This document shows, one piece after another, positions 1 through 9,166 of a DNA stretch of 64,000 bases (the first letter of the stretch is position 1; every line of letters starts with the position of its first letter). Location of the stretch: positions 472,787 to 536,786 of the forward strand of contig NZ_JAMSLW010000003.1 of assembly GCF_024643285.1 (NCBI RefSeq), written 5' to 3'. The position numbers and the translations under genes are program-made. The stretch comes from Parapedobacter lycopersici (GTDB taxonomy: Bacteria; Bacteroidota; Bacteroidia; Sphingobacteriales; Sphingobacteriaceae). A model generated the notes under the pieces. It had not been told where the DNA came from. It saw nothing but the letters and a program-made list of their open reading frames with translations, and ran no database searches.

Positions 1-936
1 ATGTTTTACCCGCCGGGCCGGGAGAAACTGCATGGACTGGGTGCCATAGAGATGGCACTTTGGGACATTAAGGGGAAGGCACTCGGCGTGCCGGTATATG
101 AGTTGCTGGGCGGGGCTACGCGCAAATATGTGGAATGCTATGCCACGGGGTTCCGCGCATCCAAAGCCACGAACGAAGCCGACCGGGCACGCGACTGCAT
201 TGCTGCAGGACTGCGGTGTTACCGCATCGGTCCGACCGGAGGTAACGGAAAAGATCCATTTGATTTTTATACGCATGTAAACCAGACCATCGAATACGCC
301 CGGCAGATTGACCAGGCGGTTGGTGGCAATGGCAATTGGGCGATCGATCTCCACACGCGGTTCGACCTGACGGACGGCATTAAGATCTGCAAGGCCTTTG
401 AAGAACTCCAGCCTTATTTTGTAGAGGATATCGTGCGGTCCGAGAACCCGGGGGTATATGAGCAGGTCCGGCAGATGACCAATGTTCCGATCGCGGTGGG
501 CGAGCAGTTCGGCGACCGCTGGGATACCAATGAACTGGTTGAGAAAAAGCTGATTGACTACAGCCGGATGACACTCCCCAATACCGGCGGCATTACCGAA
601 TACAAGAAAATTGCGGCCATCTGCGAAACGCATTATGTGGGGCTGATCCCGCATTTTACCGGACCGCTTTCCTCGGCTGCGCTGGTACATGTGCTGGGTT
701 CGAGCAGCCCGACCCGCTGCATGATGGAACTGGCGGGCGGTGAACCCGAACGGCCGGCTTATTTCAACGAAGATTACATCGATTTCCGGGAAGGGAAACT
801 ATACTTAAAACCCGAACCGGGGCTCGGGGTTACCTTTGATCCGAAAAAGGCAGATCTCGTCATGGAGATTACGGAAAACACGCCGTTTCCGCATCCGTAC
901 CTTAAAAGTCCGGATGGTGCTATCCACAACTGGTGA
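1..936 (+). CDS. Enolase-superfamily sugar-acid dehydratase (5'-partial)
   Basis: C-terminal part of a mandelate racemase/muconate lactonizing-type enzyme, which dehydrates sugar acids through an Mg-stabilised enolate. The 311 visible residues open at the ALWDIKGKALG segment, so the roughly 90-100 residue capping domain lies left of the window and the ATG at base 1 is probably internal. The barrel is complete: metal ligands D116 (in DLH), E142 (in VED) and E168 (in GEQF) are spaced exactly 26 residues apart, H118 follows the first, and H218 sits in PHFTGP, the position of the general acid/base histidine. The substrate cannot be read; sugar-acid dehydration is inferred from the neighbours. A susC gene follows after 36 bp on the same strand, so it probably shares the operon. 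Whether it carries an export signal, like its two paralogues here, cannot be seen. Confidence 0.9.
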   Translation: MFYPPGREKLHGLGAIEMALWDIKGKALGVPVYELLGGATRKYVECYATGFRASKATNEADRARDCIAAGLRCYRIGPTGGNGKDPFDFYTHVNQTIEYARQIDQAVGGNGNWAIDLHTRFDLTDGIKICKAFEELQPYFVEDIVRSENPGVYEQVRQMTNVPIAVGEQFGDRWDTNELVEKKLIDYSRMTLPNTGGITEYKKIAAICETHYVGLIPHFTGPLSSAALVHVLGSSSPTRCMMELAGGEPERPAYFNEDYIDFREGKLYLKPEPGLGVTFDPKKADLVMEITENTPFPHPYLKSPDGAIHNW

Positions 937-972
937 TACGCCAATTTAACACAAGTAATAAACCAACCAATT

Positions 973-3900
973 ATGACTATGAAATCAGAACGTTTACAAG
1001 TAAACAAGCTGGAGCTGCAAGGCATTCGGCTCGCTTGTTGGTGCCTGATACTGGCACTTTTTACGGTTCCGTCTTTCGCCCGTCAGCAAAATGCCGTACG
1101 GGGGCAGGTGACAGCCACGGACGGCAGCGCCCTGGCTGGCGTTAGTGTACAGGTCAGGGGCAGCGGCGCCGGCACGGTAACCGACGGGGAAGGAAATTAC
1201 ACCCTTCAGGCAGGTGCGGATGCTGTGCTGGTATTTTCCTACGTGGGATACAGCACGCAGGAAATCAGGGTCGGCACGCAAGCTACCATCAACGTACAGC
1301 TGCAAACCGACCTCGCTGCGCTGGATGAAGTAGTGGTTGTGGGATATGGTACCCAGCGGCGGACCGACCTGACGGGTTCGGTGGCCTCCATCTCACCCAC
1401 CGAATTTGAGGAACAGCCGGTGTCGCGTGTCGATCAGGTACTCCAGGGCCGGGCAACCGGCGTGCAGGTATCCAACGCCAGCGGCGCGCCGGGAAGTGAT
1501 GCCCGGATCCGGATCCGCGGCGCGAATTCGGTACTTGGCGACAATAACCCGCTGTATGTGGTAGACGGTTTCGTGGGTGTTGATTTTAATACCATCAACC
1601 CGAACGATATTGAAAGCATCCAGATACTGAAAGACGCGGCTTCCACGGCGATCTATGGTAGCCGGGGTGCCAACGGGGTGGTGATCGTAACGACAAAAAA
1701 GGGGACAAGGAGCGGGTTTAACGTGACGTATTCGGCACAGGGTTCCCGTTCTTACCTGATCAACCGGTGGGACGTGCTGAATGCCGGGGAATTCGCGGAT
1801 ATTGCCAATACACGCTCCGACGATATGGGTATTTCCCGGATTTTTACCGACCAGGAGGTGGCCGATTTCAAACAACGTGGCGGAACTGACTGGCAGGACC
1901 TCGTTTTCCGTCCGGCCTGGGGCCAGCAGCACCAGCTGACGGTTTCCGGCGGGGGTGAGAAAACTACCTACATGGTATCCGGAAATTACCTGAACAACGA
2001 CGGGATTATTAATAATTCCGGCTTTAAAAGGTATATGTTCCGTTCCAATATCAATTCCAACCTAACCGATGATATCAGCATCCGGGTGAATGCGACGGGA
2101 TCACGCACGGAAAACAGCAACACGAACCTAATGAGCGGCACCGGCAATCCGGTAGTGCAGGCCCTGTCGTGGGCGCCGACAACCTCGGCCTATGATGCCG
2201 ATGGCGGATTTACAGCCGCCGATCCCGTCGGGTCGGTCATGGTCAGTCCGGTTGCGCTGATGTATGACCGAGCGAACCTCAACCAGGGAAACTTTGTTAA
2301 CCTGATCGGTGGCCTGAATTACCACCTGCCGGTGGAAGGGCTGACGCTCGACCTGCAATACGGCGTGAATTACCTGAACCGGCAAAGCCAGTCCTATAAC
2401 GGCCCGGTGGTCAGCCGGAACAATCCGAGCGCCTCGCGGTCGTCGGCCGAGGACTGGACGTTGCAGGGCACGGCATCGTTGTCCTATAACCGCGTATTCA
2501 ACGAAGCGCACCGTGTGGATGCGGTCGCTGTTTTTGAAACGCAGCAGTTCGTCACCAATAATTTTTCGTCCACTGGCAATGGACTGAAATTCCCGTCATT
2601 GGAATACTATAACCTACAGCTGGCCAACTCCTTTGCCGTGGGAACCGGGTTCAGCAAGTGGACCCTGCTTTCTTACCTCGGCCGGGTGAACTATGCGTTC
2701 CGCGATAAATACCTGCTGTCGGTGGCTGTACGGCACGACGGATCCTCCAAATTCGGCGAGGGCAACAAATACAGTACGTTCCCCACCGTAGGCATCGGCT
2801 ACAACCTGGCCGAGGAGACATTTATCCGGGACCTCAATGTATTCCACTCGCTGAAACTGCGTGGCAGCTGGGGAAAGACCGGCAGCCAGGCCATCAACCC
2901 CTATGCTACGTTGTCCTCTTACAACACCAACGCGCCGGTTGCGTTTGACAATTCAGGCATTGCAAGCGGCATTATGCTGGGCAACCCGGGGAATCCGAAT
3001 CTCCGGTGGGAAACAACCGAGCAGGTGGATATAGGGCTGGAAATGAGTTTCTTCCAGGGGCGTCTTGCGCTGGAAGCCGACTACTTTAATAAAAACACCA
3101 CCGACCTGTTGTTAAATCAATCGCTCCCGGCATATGTGGGTGGCGGATCCCTGACCAAAAATATCGGCGAGGTGCACAACAAGGGTTTTGAAGTAGCGCT
3201 GCGTGGCATCATTCTCGACTCAGACGACTGGAACTGGACCAGTAACTTCAATGTTTCACGGGTCACGAACGAAGTGGTCAGCCTGGGTGGGATTGCCCCG
3301 CGCATCGGCCAGGGCACCGGAGTTGGTGCGGGCATGTCAACCACCAACGAATTCATGCTGATTCCGGGTTATTCGCTCGGTTCGTACTGGGGACTGAAGT
3401 ACCTGGGTACCTGGAAACCTGGACAGGAAGCCGACGCTGCCGTGTTTAATGCAAAGCCGGGCGACTCCAGGTATGAGGACATCAATGATGACGGAGAGAT
3501 CACGACGGACGACTTCCAGGTGATCGGCCGGGGCATTCCAGCGACTACCGCGGGCTGGAACAACACCGTTTCCTATAAATCATTCACGCTGAATGTATTC
3601 TTCCAGGGGGTATTTGGTATAGACAAGCTTAATTATACACGTGCAGCGGCAATGTCCGGAAGCGGGGATGCCCGGCAGTACATCCTGTCGGAGATCAAGG
3701 ACCGTTACATTCCGGGGGTAAATGAAACGTCGGATATTCCGGCATTCAGCGCTACCAATGTCGTCTATACCCAATCGAGCCGGTTCATTGAAGATGGCAG
3801 TTACATCCGGCTGAAAAACCTGAGTCTATCCTATAAGCTGCCGACCCTGAATAAGCTGGGTATATCCGTTTTTGTCAGCGGAACCAACTTATTTACCATT

Positions 3901-4029
3901 ACCGATTATAAGGGTATTGATCCGGAATCCAGCAACATCGGCTCCGGTACGGATACGGCACAGGGTATTGATTACGGGGCATACCCCAACTCGCGTACCT
4001 ATACGGCCGGCGTTAACTTAAGTTTTTAA
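973..4029 (+). CDS. susC: SusC/RagA-family TonB-dependent outer-membrane transporter
   Basis: TonB-linked outer-membrane importer working with the SusD lipoprotein encoded next. The 1018-residue product has a signal peptide (hydrophobic run about 20-36), a carboxypeptidase-regulatory-like domain at about 40-115 (VTATDGSALAGVSV, then FSYVGY), a plug domain at about 120-235 with the SusC signatures VVVVGYGT, LYVVDGF and AIYGSRGANGV, and a long beta-barrel ending in the aromatic NLSF expected for outer-membrane insertion. Start ATG at 973; an in-frame ATG at 979 is also possible. The susD start lies 5 bp after the stop. Substrate is unknown; the surrounding oxidase and dehydratases suggest a mono- or oligosaccharide or sugar acid rather than a large glycan, since no glycoside hydrolase is present. 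Confidence 0.96.
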   Translation: MTMKSERLQVNKLELQGIRLACWCLILALFTVPSFARQQNAVRGQVTATDGSALAGVSVQVRGSGAGTVTDGEGNYTLQAGADAVLVFSYVGYSTQEIRVGTQATINVQLQTDLAALDEVVVVGYGTQRRTDLTGSVASISPTEFEEQPVSRVDQVLQGRATGVQVSNASGAPGSDARIRIRGANSVLGDNNPLYVVDGFVGVDFNTINPNDIESIQILKDAASTAIYGSRGANGVVIVTTKKGTRSGFNVTYSAQGSRSYLINRWDVLNAGEFADIANTRSDDMGISRIFTDQEVADFKQRGGTDWQDLVFRPAWGQQHQLTVSGGGEKTTYMVSGNYLNNDGIINNSGFKRYMFRSNINSNLTDDISIRVNATGSRTENSNTNLMSGTGNPVVQALSWAPTTSAYDADGGFTAADPVGSVMVSPVALMYDRANLNQGNFVNLIGGLNYHLPVEGLTLDLQYGVNYLNRQSQSYNGPVVSRNNPSASRSSAEDWTLQGTASLSYNRVFNEAHRVDAVAVFETQQFVTNNFSSTGNGLKFPSLEYYNLQLANSFAVGTGFSKWTLLSYLGRVNYAFRDKYLLSVAVRHDGSSKFGEGNKYSTFPTVGIGYNLAEETFIRDLNVFHSLKLRGSWGKTGSQAINPYATLSSYNTNAPVAFDNSGIASGIMLGNPGNPNLRWETTEQVDIGLEMSFFQGRLALEADYFNKNTTDLLLNQSLPAYVGGGSLTKNIGEVHNKGFEVALRGIILDSDDWNWTSNFNVSRVTNEVVSLGGIAPRIGQGTGVGAGMSTTNEFMLIPGYSLGSYWGLKYLGTWKPGQEADAAVFNAKPGDSRYEDINDDGEITTDDFQVIGRGIPATTAGWNNTVSYKSFTLNVFFQGVFGIDKLNYTRAAAMSGSGDARQYILSEIKDRYIPGVNETSDIPAFSATNVVYTQSSRFIEDGSYIRLKNLSLSYKLPTLNKLGISVFVSGTNLFTITDYKGIDPESSNIGSGTDTAQGIDYGAYPNSRTYTAGVNLSF

Positions 4030-4034
4030 CGATC

Positions 4035-5516
4035 ATGAAAGGAATTAAGATCATGAAAAGAAATTTAATATGGGCATTGGGCGCTGCCGTGATCATGGTG
4101 GCGGGATGCAAGAACTATTTGGATGAAGATATCCGGGGTGGGTTGCTGGGCGCCCAGGCGCTGGAAAGCCAGGAAGGGCTGGAAGCTGCGCTGACCGGTG
4201 CATATAAGGGCTGGGCAAACACCTGGGGCTATGGGTTTATCCATGCCACAGGCATTGCCGCCACCATGGGGGGCGACGATGTGACTACCCATAAGGCGAG
4301 TAACAAAGCGGATTTCCGGGAGTTTGACCAATTTGCCGTACCGGCCACCAACCAGCGTACACAGGCGCTGTACAACGGGTGCTATAAAGCGATACAGGGC
4401 GCAAATAACATCATTGCGAACTACCAGAATACCCAGGGTGATGCGGCAACCATCGATGCGATTGTCGGTGAAGCATATTTCATCCGCGCGGTTTCCTATT
4501 ACTGGCTGGTCCGGTTATATAAGGATATTCCGCTTATTCAACAGGCAGAGTTTTCGGAGGACCTGCTGGCCATCGGAAAAAGCGGTCCGGAAGAAGTGTA
4601 TAACTTAATTGTAGGCGACCTGCAAAAGGCTGAAGAGCTGGTTCCCAATACCAAACGTGATCCTGGACGGCCAAACAAGGGCACGGTGAAGGCCTACCTG
4701 GCCGATGTTTATTTAACCATGGCAGGCTGGCCGCTCAAGCAGACGGATAAATATGCCCTGGCGGCCGCGAAAGCCCGTGAGGTTATTGAAAATAAGGACC
4801 TGTACGGTTTCCGGCTGCTGGATACTTATACCGAACTGTTTGAAAACGATCCGGAAAAGAACGGAACGGCCGAATCAGTTTTCCAGATTTCCACCTTTAT
4901 GGGCGTTGGCTCCACAAACAATGCGAATTACGGATTCTCGGCCATGCCGGGTGAAGAGGGGGGATGGGACGACTTTTTTGCGGAGCTTAACTTCTTCCGT
5001 GATTTCCCTGAGGGCCCGCGCAAAGACGCAACGTTCCGGACCACATTCGTAAAAGGTGACGGCAGTACCATATCGTGGGAAGACAGCCAGACGCAACACC
5101 CCTATTACTATAAGTATTACCAGAAGGACGAAGTGAAGAACTGGGCATCGCAGATACCGGAATCCATGATGCGCTACGCACATGTGCTGACCATTTATGC
5201 GGAAGCCCAGGCGCGTGCCACCGGTACGCCGGATGATCTGGCATACGAGTGCATCAATGCCATCAGGCAACGGGCTGAACTTGATCTTTTTGAAAACATG
5301 TCGGGTCCGGAGTTTGCGGATGCGGTGGTGCAGGAACGCGCATGGGAATTTGCTGCGGAACGCACCCGGTGGTTCGACCTCGTGCGGCTCGAGCTGGTGG
5401 CGGAAGCCAATAGCAATAAAGACGCTAACGACCTGCAGCCGATTGGCACGCTCACGGAAGAAAACTACGTTTTCCCGTTACCCTTTTCGGAAACATCAGC
5501 CAACCCGAATCTATAA
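4035..5516 (+). CDS. susD: SusD/RagB-family nutrient-binding lipoprotein
   Basis: Surface lipoprotein that caps the partner SusC and binds the substrate. The N-terminus is a lipoprotein signal with lipobox VAGC (Cys25 from the first ATG; Cys19 if the ATG at 4053 is used). The helical SusD fold is indicated by the TPR-like stretches AYFIRAVSYYWLVRLYKDIP and RPNKGTVKAYLADVYL and by the C-terminal region AWEFAAERTRWFDLVRL that is typical of the family. Length (493) is normal. It is followed after 13 bp by a strong terminator, so the susC-susD unit may end here or be partly uncoupled from the PQQ dehydrogenase gene downstream. Confidence 0.95.
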   Translation: MKGIKIMKRNLIWALGAAVIMVAGCKNYLDEDIRGGLLGAQALESQEGLEAALTGAYKGWANTWGYGFIHATGIAATMGGDDVTTHKASNKADFREFDQFAVPATNQRTQALYNGCYKAIQGANNIIANYQNTQGDAATIDAIVGEAYFIRAVSYYWLVRLYKDIPLIQQAEFSEDLLAIGKSGPEEVYNLIVGDLQKAEELVPNTKRDPGRPNKGTVKAYLADVYLTMAGWPLKQTDKYALAAAKAREVIENKDLYGFRLLDTYTELFENDPEKNGTAESVFQISTFMGVGSTNNANYGFSAMPGEEGGWDDFFAELNFFRDFPEGPRKDATFRTTFVKGDGSTISWEDSQTQHPYYYKYYQKDEVKNWASQIPESMMRYAHVLTIYAEAQARATGTPDDLAYECINAIRQRAELDLFENMSGPEFADAVVQERAWEFAAERTRWFDLVRLELVAEANSNKDANDLQPIGTLTEENYVFPLPFSETSANPNL

Positions 5517-5529
5517 TTTAAATTTGGAC

Positions 5530-5575
5530 GCCAGGCGCGGGATAACCCCGGTTATCCTCCGCCTGGCACTTTTTT
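5530..5575 (+). terminator. Rho-independent terminator after susD
   Basis: A near-perfect hairpin: GCCAGGCG (5530-5537) pairs with CGCCTGGC (5560-5567); after one C/C mismatch the stem continues to GATAAC (5541-5546) with GTTATC (5551-5556) around a CCCG loop. A run of T follows at 5570-5575. It lies 13 bp after the susD stop and 8 bp before the PQQ dehydrogenase start, so it can end the SusC/D transcript or lower expression of what follows. Confidence 0.85.
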
Positions 5576-5583
5576 GACATCAG

Positions 5584-7773
5584 ATGAAATTGCATACGCT
5601 TTCTGTATTAGCCGTTACCCTGTTATTTACCGCCTGTCAGTCAGCCATTGATCCCTTAAACAGGGATTGGCCCGCGTATGGCGGGAACAAGGCCGGCAAT
5701 CGATATGCCGACTTAACGCAGATTAATAAAACCAATGTTGATTCACTTCAGGTAGCGTGGATTTATGATTCCGGTGACAACGACGGTACCACCGGATGGA
5801 CGCGGATGGTGGAATGTCAGCCAATTGTGGTGAATGGTATTTTTTATGGAACGACAGCTACGATGAAGTTGTTTGCCGTGGATGGCGTTACGGGGAAGGA
5901 ATTGTGGAAATTTGATCCGTTTGGCCAGTCGGATAAAAAGCCGGTATTCCACCCGATCCGGGGAGTTGCCTACTGGGAAGACGGTGATGACAAACGGATT
6001 TTATATGGCGTGGGCCCCGTACTGTATGCCATTGATGCGACAACGGGCAAAAAGGTAACCGGTTTTGGCGACGATGGTGGAACGAGTCTGTATCAGGGAC
6101 TGGGCGACCTCGACTCGATCGGACGCGATGTGTCTAAACTGCTCGTGGATTTAACCACACCGGGGGTAGTCTATCGTGATCTGCTTATTATCGGATCACG
6201 GGTATCCGAAGGCGGCGATGCCGCGCCGGGGTATATCCGGGCGTTCAACATCCGGACGGGCGAACTCGCCTGGACTTTCCGGACCATTCCATTGCCGGGC
6301 GAAGAAGGGTACGAATCCTGGGCACCCGGTGCATATAAGAAAATGGGCGGTGCCAATAACTGGGCGGGCCTGGTAGTGGACGAAAAGCGGGGCATGGTGT
6401 ATGCCGGGACCGGATCCCCTTCCGTCGATTTCTATGGCGGCGACCGCGAAGGGCAGAATCTGTTTGCAAATTCGGTGCTGGCACTGGATGCCGGGACCGG
6501 AAAGCGGATATGGCATTTCCAGACCGTTCATCACGACCTGTGGGACCTGGATCTCCCCACACCGCCGAACCTGATGACGGTCACCCATAACGGCCGTAAA
6601 ATTGATGCGGTTGCCCAGGCAACCAAGGATGGCTATGTATTCCTGTTCGACCGGGAAACCGGTGAACCGCTGTTTCCGGTAGAGGAAGTACCCGTACAGG
6701 GCTCCTATGCCCTGCCAGGGGAACACCCGTGGCCTACACAGCCCCGGCCCACGAAGCCGCGGCCTTTTGCCATGCAGGTGCTTACGGAAGACAGCCTGAC
6801 CAACCGCACACCCGAGGCCCGTGCTTATGTGCTCGACCGATTCAGAAACAGCCGGTACGAAGGCCGTTATACCAATCCCAGTATGGAAGGTACGTTGTTT
6901 TTTGCGTTCGGCGGAGGCGCGGAATGGGGCGGCAATGCGGCGACTCCCGACGGCATCCTGTATCAGAACTCCAATAACATGCTTTGGTGGCTGCAGATGC
7001 GCGAGAACCCGAATTACGGCCAGACAGCGGCAGCCCGGTCGACCGGACAGGCACTGTTCAACACCAACTGTGCATCCTGCCATGCGATTTCAAAGGAAGG
7101 TGCCGGTAGTACTGCTGCCCAGGCTATTCCCAACCTGTGGAACGTCGGCGATCGCCTGACGCGGAAACAGATTACCGCGCTGGTCGAAAGCGGCAGCGGA
7201 CGTATGCCGTCCTTCCAGCACCTGGAGCGGCAGGAACGCGAGGCCATCATCGATTACCTGCTGCAGGGGAACAAACCGGATGCGGAACGTGATTTTCATG
7301 CCGGACCCGCAGATCTTGCGAACACGGGAGCCGATTTTCCGTATATTCCGCCCTATTTAAATAATGGGAATATCCAGTTCCGCGATCAGGAGAATTATCC
7401 GGCGATTAAGCCGCCCTGGGGATTGCTCAATGCCATTGATATGAACACCGGCGAATACCTGTGGCAGGTGCCGCTGGGGGAATACCCCGAACTAAGGGCA
7501 CAGGGCATTCCACCAACGGGCACCGAGAACCACGGCGGTCCGGTGGTGACGGCTGGCGGACTGGTTTTTATTGCCGCAACTTATGACGAAAAAATACGGT
7601 CGTTTGACCGCGATACCGGTGAAATTTTATGGGAACATCAGCTGCCGGCGGGTGGCTTTGCTACGCCCATTACGTATATGATTGACGGTAAACAATACGT
7701 TGCCATCGCTGCGGGCGGTGCGCGATACGGGCTTAAATCCGGAGGGACTTACGTGGCTTTTGCTCTTCCATAA
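5584..7773 (+). CDS. PQQ-dependent sugar/alcohol dehydrogenase with inserted cytochrome c domain (lipoprotein)
   Basis: Periplasmic quinoprotein expected to oxidise an aldose (or alcohol) and pass electrons to its haem c and then the respiratory chain. The first 18 residues form a lipoprotein signal (lipobox FTAC). The body is a beta-propeller of the glucose/methanol dehydrogenase type, starting DWPAYGGNKAGNRY and carrying repeated tryptophan-docking-like motifs such as GELAWTF and TGEYLWQVPLG. A c-type haem motif CASCH (Cys496, Cys499, His500) lies in a segment of roughly residues 480-565 inserted before the last propeller blades, which resume at PPWGLLNAIDM. Length 729. No PQQ biosynthesis genes are visible here. 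The MFS permease follows after 35 bp. The sugar specificity cannot be read; conversion of an aldose to the aldonate used by the neighbouring dehydratases is inferred. Confidence 0.9.
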   Translation: MKLHTLSVLAVTLLFTACQSAIDPLNRDWPAYGGNKAGNRYADLTQINKTNVDSLQVAWIYDSGDNDGTTGWTRMVECQPIVVNGIFYGTTATMKLFAVDGVTGKELWKFDPFGQSDKKPVFHPIRGVAYWEDGDDKRILYGVGPVLYAIDATTGKKVTGFGDDGGTSLYQGLGDLDSIGRDVSKLLVDLTTPGVVYRDLLIIGSRVSEGGDAAPGYIRAFNIRTGELAWTFRTIPLPGEEGYESWAPGAYKKMGGANNWAGLVVDEKRGMVYAGTGSPSVDFYGGDREGQNLFANSVLALDAGTGKRIWHFQTVHHDLWDLDLPTPPNLMTVTHNGRKIDAVAQATKDGYVFLFDRETGEPLFPVEEVPVQGSYALPGEHPWPTQPRPTKPRPFAMQVLTEDSLTNRTPEARAYVLDRFRNSRYEGRYTNPSMEGTLFFAFGGGAEWGGNAATPDGILYQNSNNMLWWLQMRENPNYGQTAAARSTGQALFNTNCASCHAISKEGAGSTAAQAIPNLWNVGDRLTRKQITALVESGSGRMPSFQHLERQEREAIIDYLLQGNKPDAERDFHAGPADLANTGADFPYIPPYLNNGNIQFRDQENYPAIKPPWGLLNAIDMNTGEYLWQVPLGEYPELRAQGIPPTGTENHGGPVVTAGGLVFIAATYDEKIRSFDRDTGEILWEHQLPAGGFATPITYMIDGKQYVAIAAGGARYGLKSGGTYVAFALP

Positions 7774-7808
7774 TTGCATTTAACAAAAAACTAGATAAGA
7801 AAGGAAAT

Positions 7809-9113
7809 ATGATTACTGCTAAGATTAAAAATTACCGTTGGTACATACTGGTGCTGTTATTCGTGGCCACGACCATCAACTACCTCGACCGTCAGATTAT
7901 CGGGCTGTTAAAGCCCATTTTGGAAGCGGAGTTTGACTGGTCCGAAACGGACTTTGCCTATATTGTGATGGCATTTACTGCGGCCTACGCCATCGGCCTG
8001 CTTTTCTTCGGCTGGTTTGTCGATAAGGTCGGCACCAAAAAGGGATACTCCATCATCGTCGGCATCTGGAGCCTGGCAGGCATGCTGCATGCCGTGGCCA
8101 GGGGTGCCTGGGGTTTTGGTATCGCACGTTTGGGACTCGGCCTTGGCGAGGCCGGTAATTTTCCGGCGGGGGTAAAGGCGGTATCCGAGTGGTTTCCGAA
8201 AAAGGAAAAGGCGCTGGCCACCGGTATTTTTAATTCAGGCACCAGCGTTGGTGTTGTTGTTGCGTTATTGCTTGTTCCTTGGATATTAAGTCATTACGGC
8301 TGGCATGAGGTGTTTTTGATTACAGGTGCCCTGGGATTTATCTGGATGATCTTTTGGCATTTTATGTACAGTGTTCCAGCTAAAAATAAATGGATTACCG
8401 ATGAGGAGCGCGAACTCATCCGTACCGGACAGGAAGAGGGGGAAGTACAGGAGAAGGTGTCGATTAAATGGCTCAAGCTTTTCTCTTTCCCCCAGACATG
8501 GGCATTCGTTGTCGGAAAGGCATTTATTGATCCCATATTCTGGTTTTTCCTGTTCTGGCTACCGGCCTATTTTTCGAGTACCTTTAACCTTGACCTGACC
8601 AAGCCGAGTCTGGAGCTGATGATTATTTATACGTCGACCACGGTGGGCAGTATCGGTGGCGGCTATTTGTCGTCGCTGCTGATCAAAAGGGGATGGCCTA
8701 CACTCAAAGCCCGGAAAACGGTGTTGCTGGTGTTTGCGCTGTGTGAGATCTCCATCATTTTGGTTCAGTTTGCATCGAACATGTGGATGGTGGTGGCGCT
8801 CATCAGCTTGGCGGTTGCTATCCACCAGGCATGGGCTACGAACGTATTTACCATCGCGTCGGATCTATTCCCCACACAGGCCGTCAGCTCGATTGTCGGG
8901 ATCGGCGGAATGGCAGGGGCCGTTGGCGGAATCCTGTTTCCGATGCTGGTGGGCACACTCCTGGATTACTATGAAGGGCTTGGCAACATTACGGCTGGCT
9001 ACAATATTTTATTTACGGTGTGCGGATTTACGTATCTGATTACTTTTGCGATCATCCACCTACTGACGCGAAACCCCAAGCGTGTGAAATTGGAAGATAT
9101 TGTGAGTCAGTGA
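7809..9113 (+). CDS. MFS transporter, anion:cation symporter (ExuT/galactonate-type)
   Basis: Twelve-helix inner-membrane permease of 434 residues. The NYLDRQ motif in the first helix, the loop FGWFVDKVGTKKGY between helices 2 and 3 and the LGLGEAGNFPAGVKAVSEWFP stretch are characteristic of the anion:cation symporter branch, which includes hexuronate (ExuT) and galactonate (DgoT) permeases. It sits between the PQQ dehydrogenase and a galactonate-dehydratase-like gene, so its cargo is probably an aldonate or, if dehydration is periplasmic, a 2-keto-3-deoxy acid. The symbol is left empty because cargo cannot be decided from sequence. Confidence 0.93.
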   Translation: MITAKIKNYRWYILVLLFVATTINYLDRQIIGLLKPILEAEFDWSETDFAYIVMAFTAAYAIGLLFFGWFVDKVGTKKGYSIIVGIWSLAGMLHAVARGAWGFGIARLGLGLGEAGNFPAGVKAVSEWFPKKEKALATGIFNSGTSVGVVVALLLVPWILSHYGWHEVFLITGALGFIWMIFWHFMYSVPAKNKWITDEERELIRTGQEEGEVQEKVSIKWLKLFSFPQTWAFVVGKAFIDPIFWFFLFWLPAYFSSTFNLDLTKPSLELMIIYTSTTVGSIGGGYLSSLLIKRGWPTLKARKTVLLVFALCEISIILVQFASNMWMVVALISLAVAIHQAWATNVFTIASDLFPTQAVSSIVGIGGMAGAVGGILFPMLVGTLLDYYEGLGNITAGYNILFTVCGFTYLITFAIIHLLTRNPKRVKLEDIVSQ

Positions 9114-9166
9114 TATATAGCAAACAAATTAACCAATTAAATCAGTTAACTAAAATGTAACAAATT

